From Pachyseris speciosa (Eukaryota > Cnidaria > Anthozoa > Scleractinia > Pachyseridae): 64,000 nucleotides of DNA. Within the stretch, counting starts at the first letter, position 1, and the number at the start of each line of letters is the position of its first letter. The notes beneath the pieces were generated by a model. It saw only the letters and a list, made by a program, of their open reading frames with translations, did no database searches and had not been told where the DNA came from. The position numbers were made by a program, and so were the translations under genes. Positions 21,601-34,504 of the stretch are shown here, piece after piece. Where the stretch lies: positions 42,501 to 106,500 of the forward strand of contig JAEMWC010000194.1 in the NCBI GenBank assembly GCA_016490735.1, in the 5' to 3' direction.

Positions 21601-23349
21601 CTTCATTTTGGTGTGAGTTATGTAATAAAGTTGCAAAATAGCGTTCGGCTGATGTGGGTTTTTGGGAGTTCTGAATTATATTGTTATAATATTACACATA
21701 TTGGAGTATTTCATCATACATCCAAGTCCGTGTTCTTCAAGTGTAAATATTTACGAACTAAACTAATGTATGCGGTACTAGAGTTCTTTTATTTACACGA
21801 ATAAAATGTGAAACAAAGCACCACCTATAAAGTAAACTGAAGGGTTCAGGGAAATTTCAGCGTTTTCCTTCCACTGTAGCGGGAAATTAGCTTGTACGCA
21901 TGAAACCGAGCTGGAGGGAATGATGTGTCTGTATATGTTGTCGATCAGTTTTAACTGTTTTGATTTAGAGTTGGCCAGCGTGGCCGGCGCCGAAAAACGC
22001 AGGAGATGGGGAGGAGGTTTGCGAGCGCGATGGGGGAGGGACAATATCGATTGAAAGCGTCACTGGCTTTCGCGACAAGACCGAAAGGGAACATGGGTAA
22101 TTGTATATCTTTACTATTTGCCTACATTTTCGCGTTGTCAGCTCGATAGGAAGGAAGCCCTCATAAATATTTGCCTCTGTGATTTTATATCTGTAGGAGG
22201 CAGTCAAGATGAGTAGGGACATGTCTATATCAAATCACCGTTGTTCAGGTCACCACACGGGCTAGTCGCGTAGGTCTTCCGGCAACGTTAATTGAAATAG
22301 CTGTGTTGGAGAAAGAGGTGGAGGCTATGTAGTTTAACAAAAGGAACCACTACTCGAATGTACTTCAAAGACATACATTTTATTTTTGTCTGCTGGCAAG
22401 AAGCAAGAGCATGCGTGGTAGCAAGATAAGAAAGGTAACCACTCTTAAATTTTAGACGAGCGACTCATATCCTCGCACAACAAACGAAACTTGACCTCCA
22501 GTCGGCGAATCTCGGTTCACGCAAATGTTTGTGGAAGAGGGTGGCGAAGAGGAGGAGGGAGGGAAGAAAGGAAACGCCTGCATCATATTCCTTCAGTTCC
22601 TTCCTCCTTCCACCCCCACCTCCAACCACTGCGCGTTTCAGCTCATTTGCGAGCTCATTTTTCTACGTGCCTTCCGCGCTCTAGGCCAAGTACAGGAAAA
22701 CGCGTGCCAACACAGCTAAAAAGTGGTTTAAATTTTTCTCTTGGTTGAGAAATTGGAGCAATGACAGCGCGAAGTAAAGCAGAGCCAAAGCAGACAGTAC
22801 TTCCGACACTAAATTGAAAACCGCTCTATCATAAGTTGAGCCTGCGTGGCCGGCGCCCAAAGGGGATGGGGGGAGGTTGTGGGAGGGGATGTGAATCTGC
22901 CCTTTTTGGCGCTGGCCACGCAGGCTACCAGAAGTTAGGCAAAGTTAGCAGGACTTTCCACAAACGGGTGCTTGTGCTCCTTAACATCTGGCGCTCCCAC
23001 GTGTAGGGATATTTCTAAGGCTACAGCTCAAGTCTGCACAAAGAGAACGCAACTCAAAAGCTTGCAGTGTGATCACCCAGCTGGCCGTGCGCGCAAAGCG
23101 ACCTTCTCAAAAGACAGCCTCAATTGTTTAATCTAATCGGAAATGCAACAAACAGAAGGTGCAACGCAATTCTAGCGCTTCTCAGCCCGAACAGACTTGC
23201 TCGTTCTCAATGAGATGCCTGAAGCCCTGTCGAGTTTATCCTGTGGTATGAGGACGACGAGGAAGTCGTTCCTTCAAAATATAACCACCCTGTGTTGTTG
23301 AGGGAATTGTGGATATGACCGGCTCATTGACTCCAGCCTGGAGTAATTA
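21601..23349. other. Intergenic region between array and DOK-like gene
   Basis: No coding region recognised. It contains one short inverted-repeat element (22839-22926) and a G-rich stretch near 21985-22040 that starts with the same GCGTGGCCGGCGCC motif as that element, perhaps a half-copy. Confidence 0.5.
22839..22926. mobile_element. Short inverted-repeat element, about 88 bp
   Basis: Left end AGCCTGCGTGGCCGGCGCC and right end GGCGCTGGCCACGCAGGCT are inverted repeats around a G-rich centre. No matched flanking duplication. Confidence 0.6.
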
Positions 23350-24629
23350 TCACGAAAATGAAGTGCTTGTTAAACTGTCCACGGTCTCGTTCTCCGATGA
23401 CCTGGTGCAAGGTACAGAGTCTAAGGAAGGTCTTCTGTGTCTCTCATGTTGGAGATGTCTTATCCTAACCAGTTTTTGAGTCTGAAGTTTAACACATTCC
23501 AAAATTTCCCTTCCTTGTTGCGTTAGGAACTGAAAATGTCCTTCACCTGTTTTACAGCCGCTGAAAAGGAAATGGAAAGGTGTGAGTCAATTAAAAAAGG
23601 TCGATGAAAGATCCTTTTTGACGTTTATAAACACTCCCGGGACACTCACAAACTACTAGATTTCGCCGCTACGTTTTCATCTTGGCGTTTCCTCGTTCTG
23701 TCTGCCTCTGGGATTTGGTGATCAGATGCAGCATTCCTTAGATCAGGCTTTTACGTATAACCCATTTTTAAAGGGAATTCAACAGTTTTCATTTAAGGTT
23801 ACGTTTATATGGTCTCGGGTACCCGAGACAACCCTCCTCTCCGAGACAACTTTACCGAGCGTTACTATGAGAATTGGGTGACCGACACAAAGTTGACCCT
23901 ACTTAGTCATTCATAACTCGTCTTAAACTTACAAATCCTCATTGGCCCTTCTTTCCTTGCTAGGTTTGCTTCAATAATTACGCACTAAAAGTATTAAACT
24001 ATTATTACTTAATTTTTAATTCACATTCTTTGCTAGAGTTCTTTCCGTGCATCAGCTGGGTGCAAACCATGTACCTGGGGCAACAGTCACTGTTAAAGTC
24101 ATTCACTCTGTTAATGCATGGTACATGCTGATCTTTTGAGTCTCTGTCACAGTAGCGTTTTCTACCATCCCCTAATTTTCTGTACCAAGCGCACCAACAA
24201 CCACAGGGATCACTTCGGTTTTCATCTGCCACATTCTCTGTATTTCTAATTCCAGGTCTTTGTACTTGCTTTTCTTTTCTATTTCTTTCAGTGCGATGTT
24301 TTTTGTGTGATGGAATAGTCATATCAATCAGTTTGCAGGTGGAGTTCACTGAATCTTTAACGATGATGTCTGGTCTGTTCGTTGTATAGTTGTATCAGTA
24401 TTGGCTAGCATGTCCCACAAGACGGTGATGTTGCTGTCTTTATTGTGCATCACAGTCTTATGCTTATGCTCGTACCATTTGTCTGAAACCTCGATATCAT
24501 GATCTTTACAGATGTTCCAGTGGAGATAAGCTACAGCTTTATTATAATTATAATTATAATTATTATTATCATCATTATCTTCTTCTTCTTCTTCTTCTTC
24601 TTCTTCTTCTTCTTCTTCTTCTTCTTCTT

Positions 24630-24660
<31 letters not shown>

Positions 24661-27600
24661 TTATTATTATTATTATTACTTCTTTTTATAAAAACAAAGG
24701 CGAAGCCAATTCGAAGTTAACGTGTCACTTAACCGTAGTGCGTATCAAACTGCGAATAGATGTAGCTGCTACATTTCGGTTTCTTCCCCGCTGTATCTGG
24801 ACTATCTGATGACTGTGTGTAATGCTGCCTTTTAAAAATCAAGTCCTTAATATAAATTTGCATTTTTCAACCCAAAAATTGGACCGGAATATCTTTTCTC
24901 GTATATGCGCATATTAAATTTTGGACCGTCTCGTCCCCGGTAGGCGAGACAAAGTGTTTACATGAGAAAAAGTTGTCCCGCTTGCCAGGGTTACCCTACC
25001 TGCCGAGTCGAGACAACTCGTCTCCCCAAGTTGTCTCGCCCAACTCATATAAAACAGTTGGTTACAATACTCTGAACTTTTCAAGGGGGAGGGATGTCTC
25101 GGGTACCTGAGATCATATAAACTGGCCCTACATGTAAGTCTGCTAAAGTCTGCACCTTACAGCCATACCTGATGAATACAAGAGTTAACCACAAAGCTGT
25201 TGGCGGGAAGGGGAGAGGGGAGGATACAAATGCGGAAACTATCCAGAGATACAGTGATTTTTGGCAAAGACATGCCCGTACAGATGTAGAATGGACTATT
25301 CACTGCGTAAACAATGGAGCCAGGAAACAGTAGTATTATACCCTTGTGTGCAATTATTCTCACCTTGCCGCCTGAAATGTCAAAACTTTATCCAAGTCCT
25401 GAAGGCGTGAAAGTCTTTGCAGTCGAAATCTTGGAAGGTGATCCAACTCCCACTCTAATACCCTTTCACCTGTTTTTGCACTATGAAGGCATAAATATTC
25501 TTTGCGAACAGTCATAAGATAGTTCCCTGTGAGTTCGAGTCTATCTGAATCCTCGGTAGGAATTACATTTACTTCATACAGTCCTATGAATAAAAAGAGG
25601 GGAGGTGATTAGAAATAACATTACATGTAAGAACTGATTTCCTGTATGTACTACTCTAAAACTAATCCTCTATTTACATCTCTAGGATTTGATAACCAGC
25701 CCTCTCAACTGTAATGGCCCATGTTTATGGATAGTGCTAGGGTAAGCTGTGTGACAGCCAAATTCATTACATCACGCTGCATGTTTTGCAAACTTGAAAG
25801 GGATTTTGGGTTTTTCTGTTCTGCCAATCATCTGATTGGGGGTGGGGTTATGCAAAAAGCCCAATCAGAATGCATCACATTGTGATTTGCATAACCCTGC
25901 CCCCCTTCTCAGTTAATTGGTGGAACAGAAAAACCTAAAATGTTTTGAAAACGTAAAATGCGATACAACAAATTTGGCTGTTTGGTGGCTGACACCAGTT
26001 TCCACCACTGCCCAGCACATATACTTTGATGGATCAAGATTACTTGTACTAGCACTGTTTATCAGTTGATACCACAATAGTGGTATGGAGCAAAATAATA
26101 TCCAATCAATGGTAAACAAACTTGGCAACTTTGTTGACATGACATGTTACCATAGCAACAGCATAACATAAATGTATTAGAAAATGCCTAATTGTAGCTT
26201 TAAGTAATAGACTTAAAAACGAGCTCATTTACCCTTTTTATTGTTGAACAGTAATTAGCATGTCAAGATCCAAAATTGCGCTTGAAGTTTAAAAAATTTG
26301 TAAGAGCAAATTCAGAGCCACCTTAACCTTTCAAAATTTGTTTTAACTTTGCAAAAAGTTGTATGTTATTATGCCAATTATTTCCCGATAAAAATAAACA
26401 AAACTGGGGTTCTCATTTTTCAGTTACTATTGTATAAAGACAAAATTAGGAGTGTTTTTAACAGGTTACAATGTTGCTATGGTAACCTATGACATCAAAA
26501 ACATTTTCAGCAGTTGTTAAGATTGGCCATTTGTTTGATACCACTACAAAGTTAACAACTTATAAAGATTACTAGTGATTAAGCATCAAAGTTAAAGTGC
26601 TGGAAACTGGTGTTGGCCACCTCCTGGGGGCTCTATATTTTTCCATCCCTATCCCACTCATTGCTGCCCTTCAACAGTATTTTTAAAAGTGGGGAAAATT
26701 AATGCTAAACGTTTAGGCCACAATAACAGTCTTTCCAGAGTTTGGGATTACACTTCTGGAATAAAGGTCCTGTAAGCAAAGTAACCAGCAAGCATGATTC
26801 TTGTACAGAATACAATTCTATACGTACCATAAATATCTCCAGCTTGTACAGATGGGTATAGCTTTGGCTCAGGAAGAACAAGTTCTTTAATGAGTTGCAT
26901 CCATTCAAGAGTCTCTTTCTCAGTATCAGCACATAAAAAAAGTTTGATTTCTACTCCTACCAGTAAGAAGCTATAATCATGAGTTCTTGAGTGAGCTTTT
27001 GAAACAGAAGTTAAATCCTCCAGTGATATGCTAGTGCGATGCTTCCCCTCTGAACAAGCTTTCTCTGTGAGATAGTACTCCAAGCGAGGTTGTCCACGAG
27101 GAGACTTCCGTCTCAAAACAAACCACTTCCTTTTCCAAATCTGAAACAGACATTATAAGGTTTTCAAATATTGTTGATTTCAAGTAATCAAATGATTAAT
27201 ATGCAGTGGAAGATGATTACATGATGAAATGCAAATCCACTATACAACTACAGTATGAAACAGAGCACTTCTACCATAAACCCACAAGAAATGACCTAAA
27301 GCAAAGAAAACAAACTACATACATGTATAATTGTAAGCAAATATGAGAGGTCAGGCTTCATATTTCTTAAGAATTATATAGTAAAACAGATCATTGCACA
27401 AAGCCCAACATCGAGGGTTTTTTTCTTCCCTCTGCACACTGACTTTCCTTGCAAGATGCAATTTTCACAAATGCTTGTGTGTTTTACTCACAAGCAAGCA
27501 ACATATAAAATAATGTACATGCTTTCCTTGTCTTAAACAGGGTCAGGACTTAAGGGCCTTGGTGGCACAGTCCCCTACCCAAACTTCTCTTAAGTGCCCC

Positions 27601-30600
27601 CACCCACCCCCTCCAGGCAAAAATGAAACATCAGGGAAATCGATTGTTATGAGTAGCTTAACATTTAAAAATCGCTGTTCTGAGACACATTGGACTAAAC
27701 AGCAAGAACGACAGAATGATGCCAGATAATATGAAGATACAAAAAATTAAAATACATTAATTATTTTTAGTACCACTAGTGTGATTGTTTCACATTACTT
27801 TTTCCTTGCTGCCACAAGACTCTGGCAAAATATACAACTTATATTTAAGATCTGTCCTTTATTAAGCTGCACCAAACTGTTCACCAAAGGTAAACCAACT
27901 TGCAGAAAATCTGAGCTACACTTGCTGTACATGTCGAATCTGTCAAAAGCGATGATCCAACACATAACATTTCAAACCCCACAAAAATAATTACCAGTAT
28001 TTCTCAGACTCAGTAGCTGTCTGGTGTTCAAAGTTCACCCCGCTGCATACTGTAATACCTTTTGGACGACAGATTTTCCAATCTCTAACTTAATACCATT
28101 ATTGGTACAGATAATGTCAAAGTAATGGGGGACCTACCTGTCACATGTAGTTCAAGGTACATACATTTTTGCTCAAACATTCTGACAAATATTTCCAAGC
28201 CATGTTTGGTCAACATGGCAATATGTGTTCTCAAATTCACCGTTTTCGACTTAATCAGTGTCATCAGCACATCTCTAAATATTTGCAACACAATACAAGT
28301 TGGCCTATTTACTTCTATCAAATGCAAAGAAGTGACAGTTACCATTTAAGAAATTTCCACAATTTTCCCTTGCCCATGGTCAACATGTTTTTGCTGATTC
28401 ATTATAATGACTTATACTGATTTCCTTCACACAGTCATGTAGTTTTTCAAGGACTGAGGAAGACATTTACTCAACATTTTAGCATAAATACATGCATTTA
28501 ATCATCACACAACACAAATCAATCTCAGTTGCTTTTTCTTTCTGTTGGAAAGAGACAGCTATTCATGATAAGGATTTTGGACATTTCTGCTTTATCACGT
28601 CTTCTTTCCTCTCAAATAAGTAATTCTTTTGTTTAAAGTAGACTTATGTCATTCTATTTTTGGAGCAAGACTACTCCAGGTTGCCCAAAATAGTATCAAC
28701 TTCCACTTGAAAGCAGATGTCTCAGCTTGTTCAAAACAACAAACATGTGGATAACTGGACAATTGCCAACTTGAGCTTGACCCCAGAAACGACAATCATA
28801 CCTGCAGGTTAAGATTACAGTTGGCAGGGCACCTGTCAGACCTGCCAACCATAAAACACACTGGACCAGCAGCATCAAGTGCTTAATGAGCTACAATATA
28901 ATGTTTCAAATAATGAATTCCTATGATCGCACTTTTGGAGTTGCCAAATTTAATTGGCAGTTAACAGAAAAAATTGTACAACATGTACAGTCGTTTTTGG
29001 CTTCTTTTCTGTCTGTATTTTTTTTTTGTACAGAGAATCTGGTGGTACACATCAAGACACTGTAGTTGACAATAAACGAAATTTTGTGTAAAGCCACCTG
29101 TCTGCAAATCAAAGATGATATTGTTAGAGTATATAGCATGTTAACCATTGTTAACAATTCAGGTTTTAAATCATATTAGAAATTTCAATAATGTCTAGAG
29201 TTTCCAGCAAATTTATAAATGACATTATTCAAAATGAAGTAAACTTCACACACATTCAATTTAAATCAATATTGTTTTTGAGTTTCAATTTGTTTGTTCA
29301 AGCTTGTTTTGAGCCCCCTGCATCGTGGGAACGATATTAAAAAATATTACTCATAATAATAAGCTTAAGCTTATATGTCCCAGTCGAATAATATAAATCA
29401 AGAAATTTAGATAACGAATTGTTTATTCCAAAACGTGAATCAATTTTTATTAGACTTTTACTGAAAGTAGCTTGAGCCGCGATGGGCGAACAAGAACTTA
29501 TTGAACGAAACCAATAGACTGAAAATAACACAAACTGAAAACTATTCGATTTTAACGAGCTTACTGCCATTTGTAAGGAAAGCCAACAACGAAATCAGTT
29601 TTATTGTTATTACCTCTTTTGCGGTATTTTTAATTCAAGCTCAGGTACTTCTCGTACGTAATGAATCCAAAGGAGGGTTATTATTAGACAAAATTTAAAT
29701 TTATTGGGTCCTAATTTCTTCGCTGTTTACAAGTTTTCTTAGCCATTGTTCATTAACTGGTTTGCATACATATTTCATTCTGCAGGTCTTGAAACACCGC
29801 CAAAAAAATGAAACGTTAAATTAAAGAGAGCACAAGGAATTCAAATCAAGGGAATTTGTTTTTGTTAAATCAGCCTCTTCTCTTGCACGATAAGTTTACA
29901 TTCTAACGGATACGCTGATATCGAATATTACTTCCCCACTTGTTTACTGAAAGCTAAAATTTTGAATCAGTGAAATTTTGAGCTAATTACTTGCCAGTGG
30001 ACCCCGTACAACACACGAAATACGGCGGAGTTTTATGAATCATTTTGAAGCTTGCTGACAGAACCTTTTACCAAATAATTTTACAAACTCAATAATGGAC
30101 AACGGCTTACTGTACATTTGCAATTCATGAACCGAAAGCAAAAATCGACATTAATTTTGCGTCGAGATTCCACTAATAAAAAAACATCGATTCCGAACTT
30201 AAACATATTGGGCAGTTTCATCAAACGATCACATACACCAATTACAGCTAAAACGTGCAAAATATTACGTTTCCAGCTTAAATCTGAATGAATCTACAAT
30301 GCCGTCCAGCAGCTGAACAAGTTGTTTACCGGCAAACGCGTAAAAGAGTAGCTTACAGTATAAGGGCTCAAATGTAAGCTGATTCTCCTCTGTCCTGCCT
30401 TCTGAATGCACACAAGCGTCTGCCTGAACCTTTTGCCTGTACAGACAAAAGCTAGACGAGTCTTAAATCCTTCAATTCTGATCAGAAATGATTGTTCTTA
30501 AAATAAATCAGAGCAGACACGAGTTCTTAACATACAGCAGTCATTGATTCGCACGGAGGACGTGAACGGAATATATTAAAATGAGTCAACGTTTGACTTA

Positions 30601-30760
30601 ACCACGAAAACAGCTACCGGTAAGTTATCGAGCTCTATAAACGATAAGTGAAAATCAAAACTTTGAAACAACTTGCCTTATGCGTGAGTTTCCTCTGCTT
30701 TCGAGGCAGTTTCATCTCAAGAAACCCACACTTGACTAAATCCTCGACGTAACTGGCCAT
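23350..30760 (-). CDS. DOK-like adaptor: PH plus IRS-type PTB domain, four exons
   Basis: Assembled from splice sites on the minus strand. Exons: 30760-30677, 27140-26828, 25583-25364, 23560-23350. All phases join, giving 275 residues. Exon 1 (MASYVEDLVKCGFLEMKLPR) and exon 2 form a PH domain (IWKRKWFVLRR, PRLEYYLTEKA, FLCADTEKETLEWMQLI). Exons 3 and 4 form the PTB domain (LYEVNVIPTEDSDRL, VLEWELDHLPRFRL, KVLTFQAASGCKTGEG, HFQFLTQQGREILECV). The TGEG-F-F-T-Q pattern is that of DOK4/5/6. Family members dock on phosphotyrosine receptors at the membrane. Intron 1 has a GC donor (CATAAG then GCAAGT); the others are GT-AG. The tail after PTB is only about 40 residues, Ser/Thr-rich, with no Tyr, so it lacks the tyrosine-phosphorylated tail of DOK1-3. 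Where the family usually has Gly-Arg before the last strand, this reads Ala-Ser. Confidence 0.88.
24003..24540 (-). pseudogene. Decayed LINE C-terminal fragment
   Basis: Minus-strand text in broken frames: AYLHWNICKDHDIEVSDKWY, EHKHKTVM, ITVLWDM, NRPDIIVKDS, CKLIDMTIPS. This is the C-terminal domain of a widespread cnidarian LINE polyprotein. At least two frameshifts separate the parts. Confidence 0.65.
24541..24677. repeat. ATT/TTC trinucleotide microsatellite
   Basis: (TTATAA/ATT)n, then a long (TTC)n run, then (ATT)n, together about 137 bases. The Phe-rich plus-strand frame here is an artefact of the repeat. Confidence 0.97.
25804..25940. mobile_element. Palindromic MITE of about 137 bp
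   Basis: Almost the whole element folds: TTTTGGGTTTTTCTGTTCTG at the left pairs with the right end, and GGGGTTATGCAAA pairs with TTTGCATAACCC near the centre. It lies in DOK intron 2. Confidence 0.75.
25984..26634. mobile_element. Foldback element with TTACCATAGCAACA arms
   Basis: Left arm (ACACCAGTTTCCA..., GTTACCATAGCAACA) and right arm (the complement of GGTTACCATAGCAACATTG and ACACCAGTTTCCAGCAC) are diverged inverted repeats of about 300 bases. The same family occurs at about 51605-52425. Confidence 0.65.
27141..30676 (-). other. Intron 1 of the DOK-like gene
   Basis: 3.5-kb intron, AT-rich. No further coding exon is recognised. A minus-strand frame of 86 codons at 28085-28345 has no family resemblance. 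Confidence 0.6.
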
Positions 30761-33470
30761 GTTAACTTTCATCTTCCACGATATTCTTTACGATCGGCTC
30801 CACTTATTCAATTTCCCACAAGGGCTTCAACACGGAGGAAACCGAAGCACCGACAAGGCGATTGATTCTCTTGGAGTTATAGGACAAGATACTTGGGTTT
30901 AAACATCTTAAACACGCGAAAAGAGGCGAACCATAAAAAATAGTACTTGTTTGTCAACGGGATTGGCTTTGTTTTTATTGCACGCTGTTTGTCCGTGTCC
31001 TCGGGGAAGGGAGACGCTCGCTCCAATCCCCTCGCGCGCGTAGTCACGCAGAGTGCCAAATATAAGGCAAAAAGACAACAAATCTCCTCCCGAAATTGAC
31101 CATCTCAATGTCACACGATTCTGCACCGTGTTTTAATCCACGACTTCCATTAGCAATTGAATTCATAGACCAGCGCGTAATGTAACCATTGAATTTTAGC
31201 CAGCGTACATTAAGTGAACTTTGAGCCAAAAATCACGCGAGAAATTTTATGCTCAATTGCCTCTTGCAGAGCTAGATGACCTCATCGTAAGTATAAACAA
31301 TGATTGATTATGATCCAGCGCGTTTCAACATGTATGTCTCACGAAGCTTGCATCACGCCGTAATGATGCAGCGATTTACCGATCGTGTTGTCTGCCTACA
31401 TGTGAGTATTCGCCGTTTCCCCGCGGGCGTTTTGAAAAAAACCCATCCCTCGAAATTACTGTTCTTTGAATATGATAAAATTGTAGAATAATAAAAACAA
31501 TATTTATATTCACCTGTAAAATTAAGAAATATAACGCCAAAACAACCGATATAAGTACCACAGAAACCGGATAATATTTAGTTATTGCCAGAAAGAAGAA
31601 ATTGAAAAACTAAATACTCAAGATGTAATTTCAATGAAGTCACGCGAAGCAATGTATTTTTAGTTTCAATAACCGGGTGGAATGAAAAACAACATCATGT
31701 ACAGCCAGGTAATAGAAACTGTTTTAATTAGTTGCGGTCAGGGATTTGCTAGCGCTCGTTTTGTTTTCAAATCATTAAGACCTGACATTTTTTGCCTTCG
31801 TTTGGAAACTGATAAGCGCTTCAAATAAGAATATGAAATTAAACTAAAGTCGACAAACTGTTCATGTGCTCCAGGCGAGAAATGAAAACTTCCAACCCCT
31901 CGGATTGAGTGACGTTAAAAACACCTTGAACCGTGGATATTCGAAAACAAAGTACTTGAGGTTTGGGGGATACTTATTTTGCAGTTCATTGGCCAATCAT
32001 GGCACACGCTGACGAAGCCAAGACACAAACAACTCGGCAATAGTACAAAATCTGCATGCACGGTAATATAAGTAAAAAACCTGTCTACAAGGGTCGACAC
32101 GCAAAAATTATTTTCTTGTGTAGAAGTAGCTCATTTATTTACACTGTGTTGAGAAGAATTCATTTATTTATTGAAGTTTTTTTTTTGTCAATTTCGTCAA
32201 CAAAAAGTTTTTTTTCACATAGACAAAGCAGTATTCCGTTGCTCGAGATATAATAGCTTTTTTCTTCTAATTTAAATTTTGTTAAGTGTTATTTGGAACG
32301 GGTATAAGCTGGCTTTCAGTTTCGGTCTCAACTCAGTTCAACTCAAGTCGGAAAATAGCGACCAAAAATACTTTCCACACTAGCTGATTTCAATTCCAAA
32401 TTGACGAGAAAAAGATATCCACAGCACTTCTTATCATATACCAGATACGACAATAAGAGAATACAAGTTCCTGTTAATTTCCAACTCACAAAACCTTGGC
32501 GGTTAAACTGACCAGAACGTGGAAAATCGGCCTTTTAAATCTCTCTCCTCTTTCGGTGGAAATTTGAGATAGAAAGTGGTCTCACGAAGCCACGCCGACC
32601 TAATATCACAACGAGATATTGCGCCGAAACAACAGTCTGGATTAAAAACAATAAAAACAAAATAAAAATAAATAAAGGTATTCGGAAATTGCTTTTACCT
32701 TTTTCGAGAATGTACAGTATTCAGAATGGAATATTTACGTTTGCGTCATACGGGTGTTCCCGACATTTCTAATTTTGGGCGTTTGTAAAATGAATAAGGT
32801 CGATGAATTTGATCAAAAACTGAAACGCTTGTTTTAAAAGTAGGTGGCATATACAAATAGCACGAAAAAAAAATTTCACCCATTTTGCTGAATATACGAC
32901 AAAACAAGAGGACTGGATTGGTAACCCAGAACCCTCAATTTAATAGATATGTATTTAAAAAGTGAAAGCAAAATAAAACTTGTCAAAGATAGAGCTGAGT
33001 GATACAAACTTGTCTGAATCTCGAATAATTATTACTGAATAACTCAACATGCTCAAGAATAATTACTGAAAATGCCCCAATCATAATCACGATCTTTTAT
33101 CGATGAGCAAAAATCAAGCACATGCCGTTCTTATGCAGTTGATTGGCGGATTTCTGAGCTACTTAGGTTTAAATTTCATTCTTTTTTTCTTTCTCTTTCT
33201 TTTGTCATGAAACATCTGACCGCTTGCTTAACCTTGAATTTTTGTAGTTCAAGGACTTATCCTTCTGTTGCACTGAATGTTTTTATTCAGTATCATTATA
33301 ATTAGTTAAGGGAGCTGTTTTTGTCACAGCCATGTGGTTCGAATGCAACTACCATTCCCAACTGAGTGCATTAGTAGTCCAGAGATCGTTCAACAGTGTT
33401 GATTCAAGTGTAGTTATTGTGCGATCGTACAAAGTTTAGATCCCTCCCCCCTCGGCCTCCCTTTCAGTGA
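30761..33470. other. Upstream region of the DOK-like gene, no gene recognised
   Basis: Contains the presumed promoter of the DOK-like gene (minus strand, start codon at 30760). No convincing TATA or initiator could be fixed. Small open frames at 30877-31561 and 31915-32253 lack family text. Confidence 0.5.
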
Positions 33471-33583
33471 ATCTCGTACCCAGAGTCCTCGGTCTGTTTG
33501 ATCAGCGGGTGGACGCCCGGAGAGACTCGAGAGACTCTGGGACAATGGAACGCCATTTTCCGAGAAAATCTGGGGTAAAACAA

Positions 33584-34504
33584 TGGTGCAATAAAGCGCA
33601 TACGACATCAAATCCCTTTTAATATTGTAGTCAATGTTTATAATAGCCTTGTTCAGCCTCACTTCGATTATTGTAGTGAGGTGTGGGGAAACTGTAACAG
33701 GGGCCTTTCTGATTGACTTCAAAAGCTTCAAGATCGGGCAGCCCGCATTTTGACAATCTCGCACCCAGAGTCCTCAGACTCTTTGGCCAGCGGTTAGTCG
33801 CCAGGACAGACTCTGGGATAATGGACCGGCCATTTTCCCAGAAAATCTGGGGTAAAACAATGGAAGCCGTTACGGGCCAGCCAGCCAATCAAAAAATTTG
33901 ATTTTATTCCATTATCCCAGAGTCTCTCCTGGCGACTAACAGCTGGCCAAAGAGCCTGAGGACTCTGGTTAAGAGATAGGCATTTTGATGAAAGCTCATG
34001 ACAGTAATTTGAATGAATTGTTCCTGGCACTACGGTTGCGAGAACTATGGCATCAAAGATTAAAAAAGAAATCTATTATGTTGTACAAAATCTTACATGA
34101 CATGACGCCTGAATATTTAAGATCTAGTTTTGTTTTTCGCGATAGTGTGAATTCTTATCATTTGAGGAATACTGAAAACGCGCTAGCTCTTCCAAACCCC
34201 GCACTGATTATCTAAAGAGAAGTCTTTCGTACAGTGGAGCTCAGTTGTGGAACAGTTTACCCCTGGAATTGAGACAAGCGACTTACTTGAGAGATTTTAA
34301 GAATAAATTGAGTCGCCACAGTTTTAAGTAAGTTTTAAGTAGTTTAGGTAAGATTTTAAACAAGGCCTCCAAGAAAAGCAGCCTTCATTGTTTTTTTGTT
34401 TTTATTTTTTATTCTCTTGTGATTGTATTTAAGTAGATAGAGATGATAATTAATTAAGCTGATGGAAATAACGTGTATAAATAAAGTTATCTTATCTTAT
34501 CTTA
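33584..34504 (+). mobile_element. 5'-truncated LINE fragment, reverse transcriptase C-terminus
   Basis: Plus-strand text VQPHFDYCSEVWGN, LQKLQDRAARILT, then after an inserted MITE RLKKKSIMLYKILHDMTPEY, and in a shifted frame LSYSGAQLWNSLPLELRQA. It ends with the tail TTATCTTATCTTATCTTA. The C-terminal family is the same as the LINE at 35140-36396. Confidence 0.8.
33755..33977. mobile_element. Complete MITE, inserted in the LINE fragment
   Basis: 223 bases, with long inverted repeats: left AGACTCTGGGATAATGG and right CCATTATCCCAGAGTCT, continuing outward through GGCCAGCGGTTAGTCGCCAG to ATCTCGCACCCAGAG. It is the same family as the split outer shell. Confidence 0.8.

Larger units (their letters stand above)
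23803..25130. mobile_element. Large inverted-repeat element in the last DOK intron
   Basis: Ends are inverted repeats of about 30 bases: GTTTATATGGTCTCGGGTAC at 23808 and the complement of GTTTATATGATCTCAGGTAC near 25125, with extra GAGACAACTTG-type inverted motifs inside. The interior contains a decayed LINE piece and a trinucleotide microsatellite. Boundaries are approximate and no target duplication was found. Confidence 0.6.

Noticed and set aside
24499..24720. Phe/Leu-rich plus-strand frame resembling a membrane protein
   Set aside because: Direct translation of the ATT/TTC microsatellite.
25163..25190. 28-base micro-exon between DOK exons 3 and 4, with good splice sites
   Set aside because: Exon 3 joins directly in phase to 23560, which supplies the expected PTB C-terminal strand and TGEG loop; the micro-exon would break it.
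28085..28345. 86-codon minus-strand frame in DOK intron 1 as an extra exon
   Set aside because: No family text, and exons 1 and 2 of the DOK-like gene already join in phase across it.
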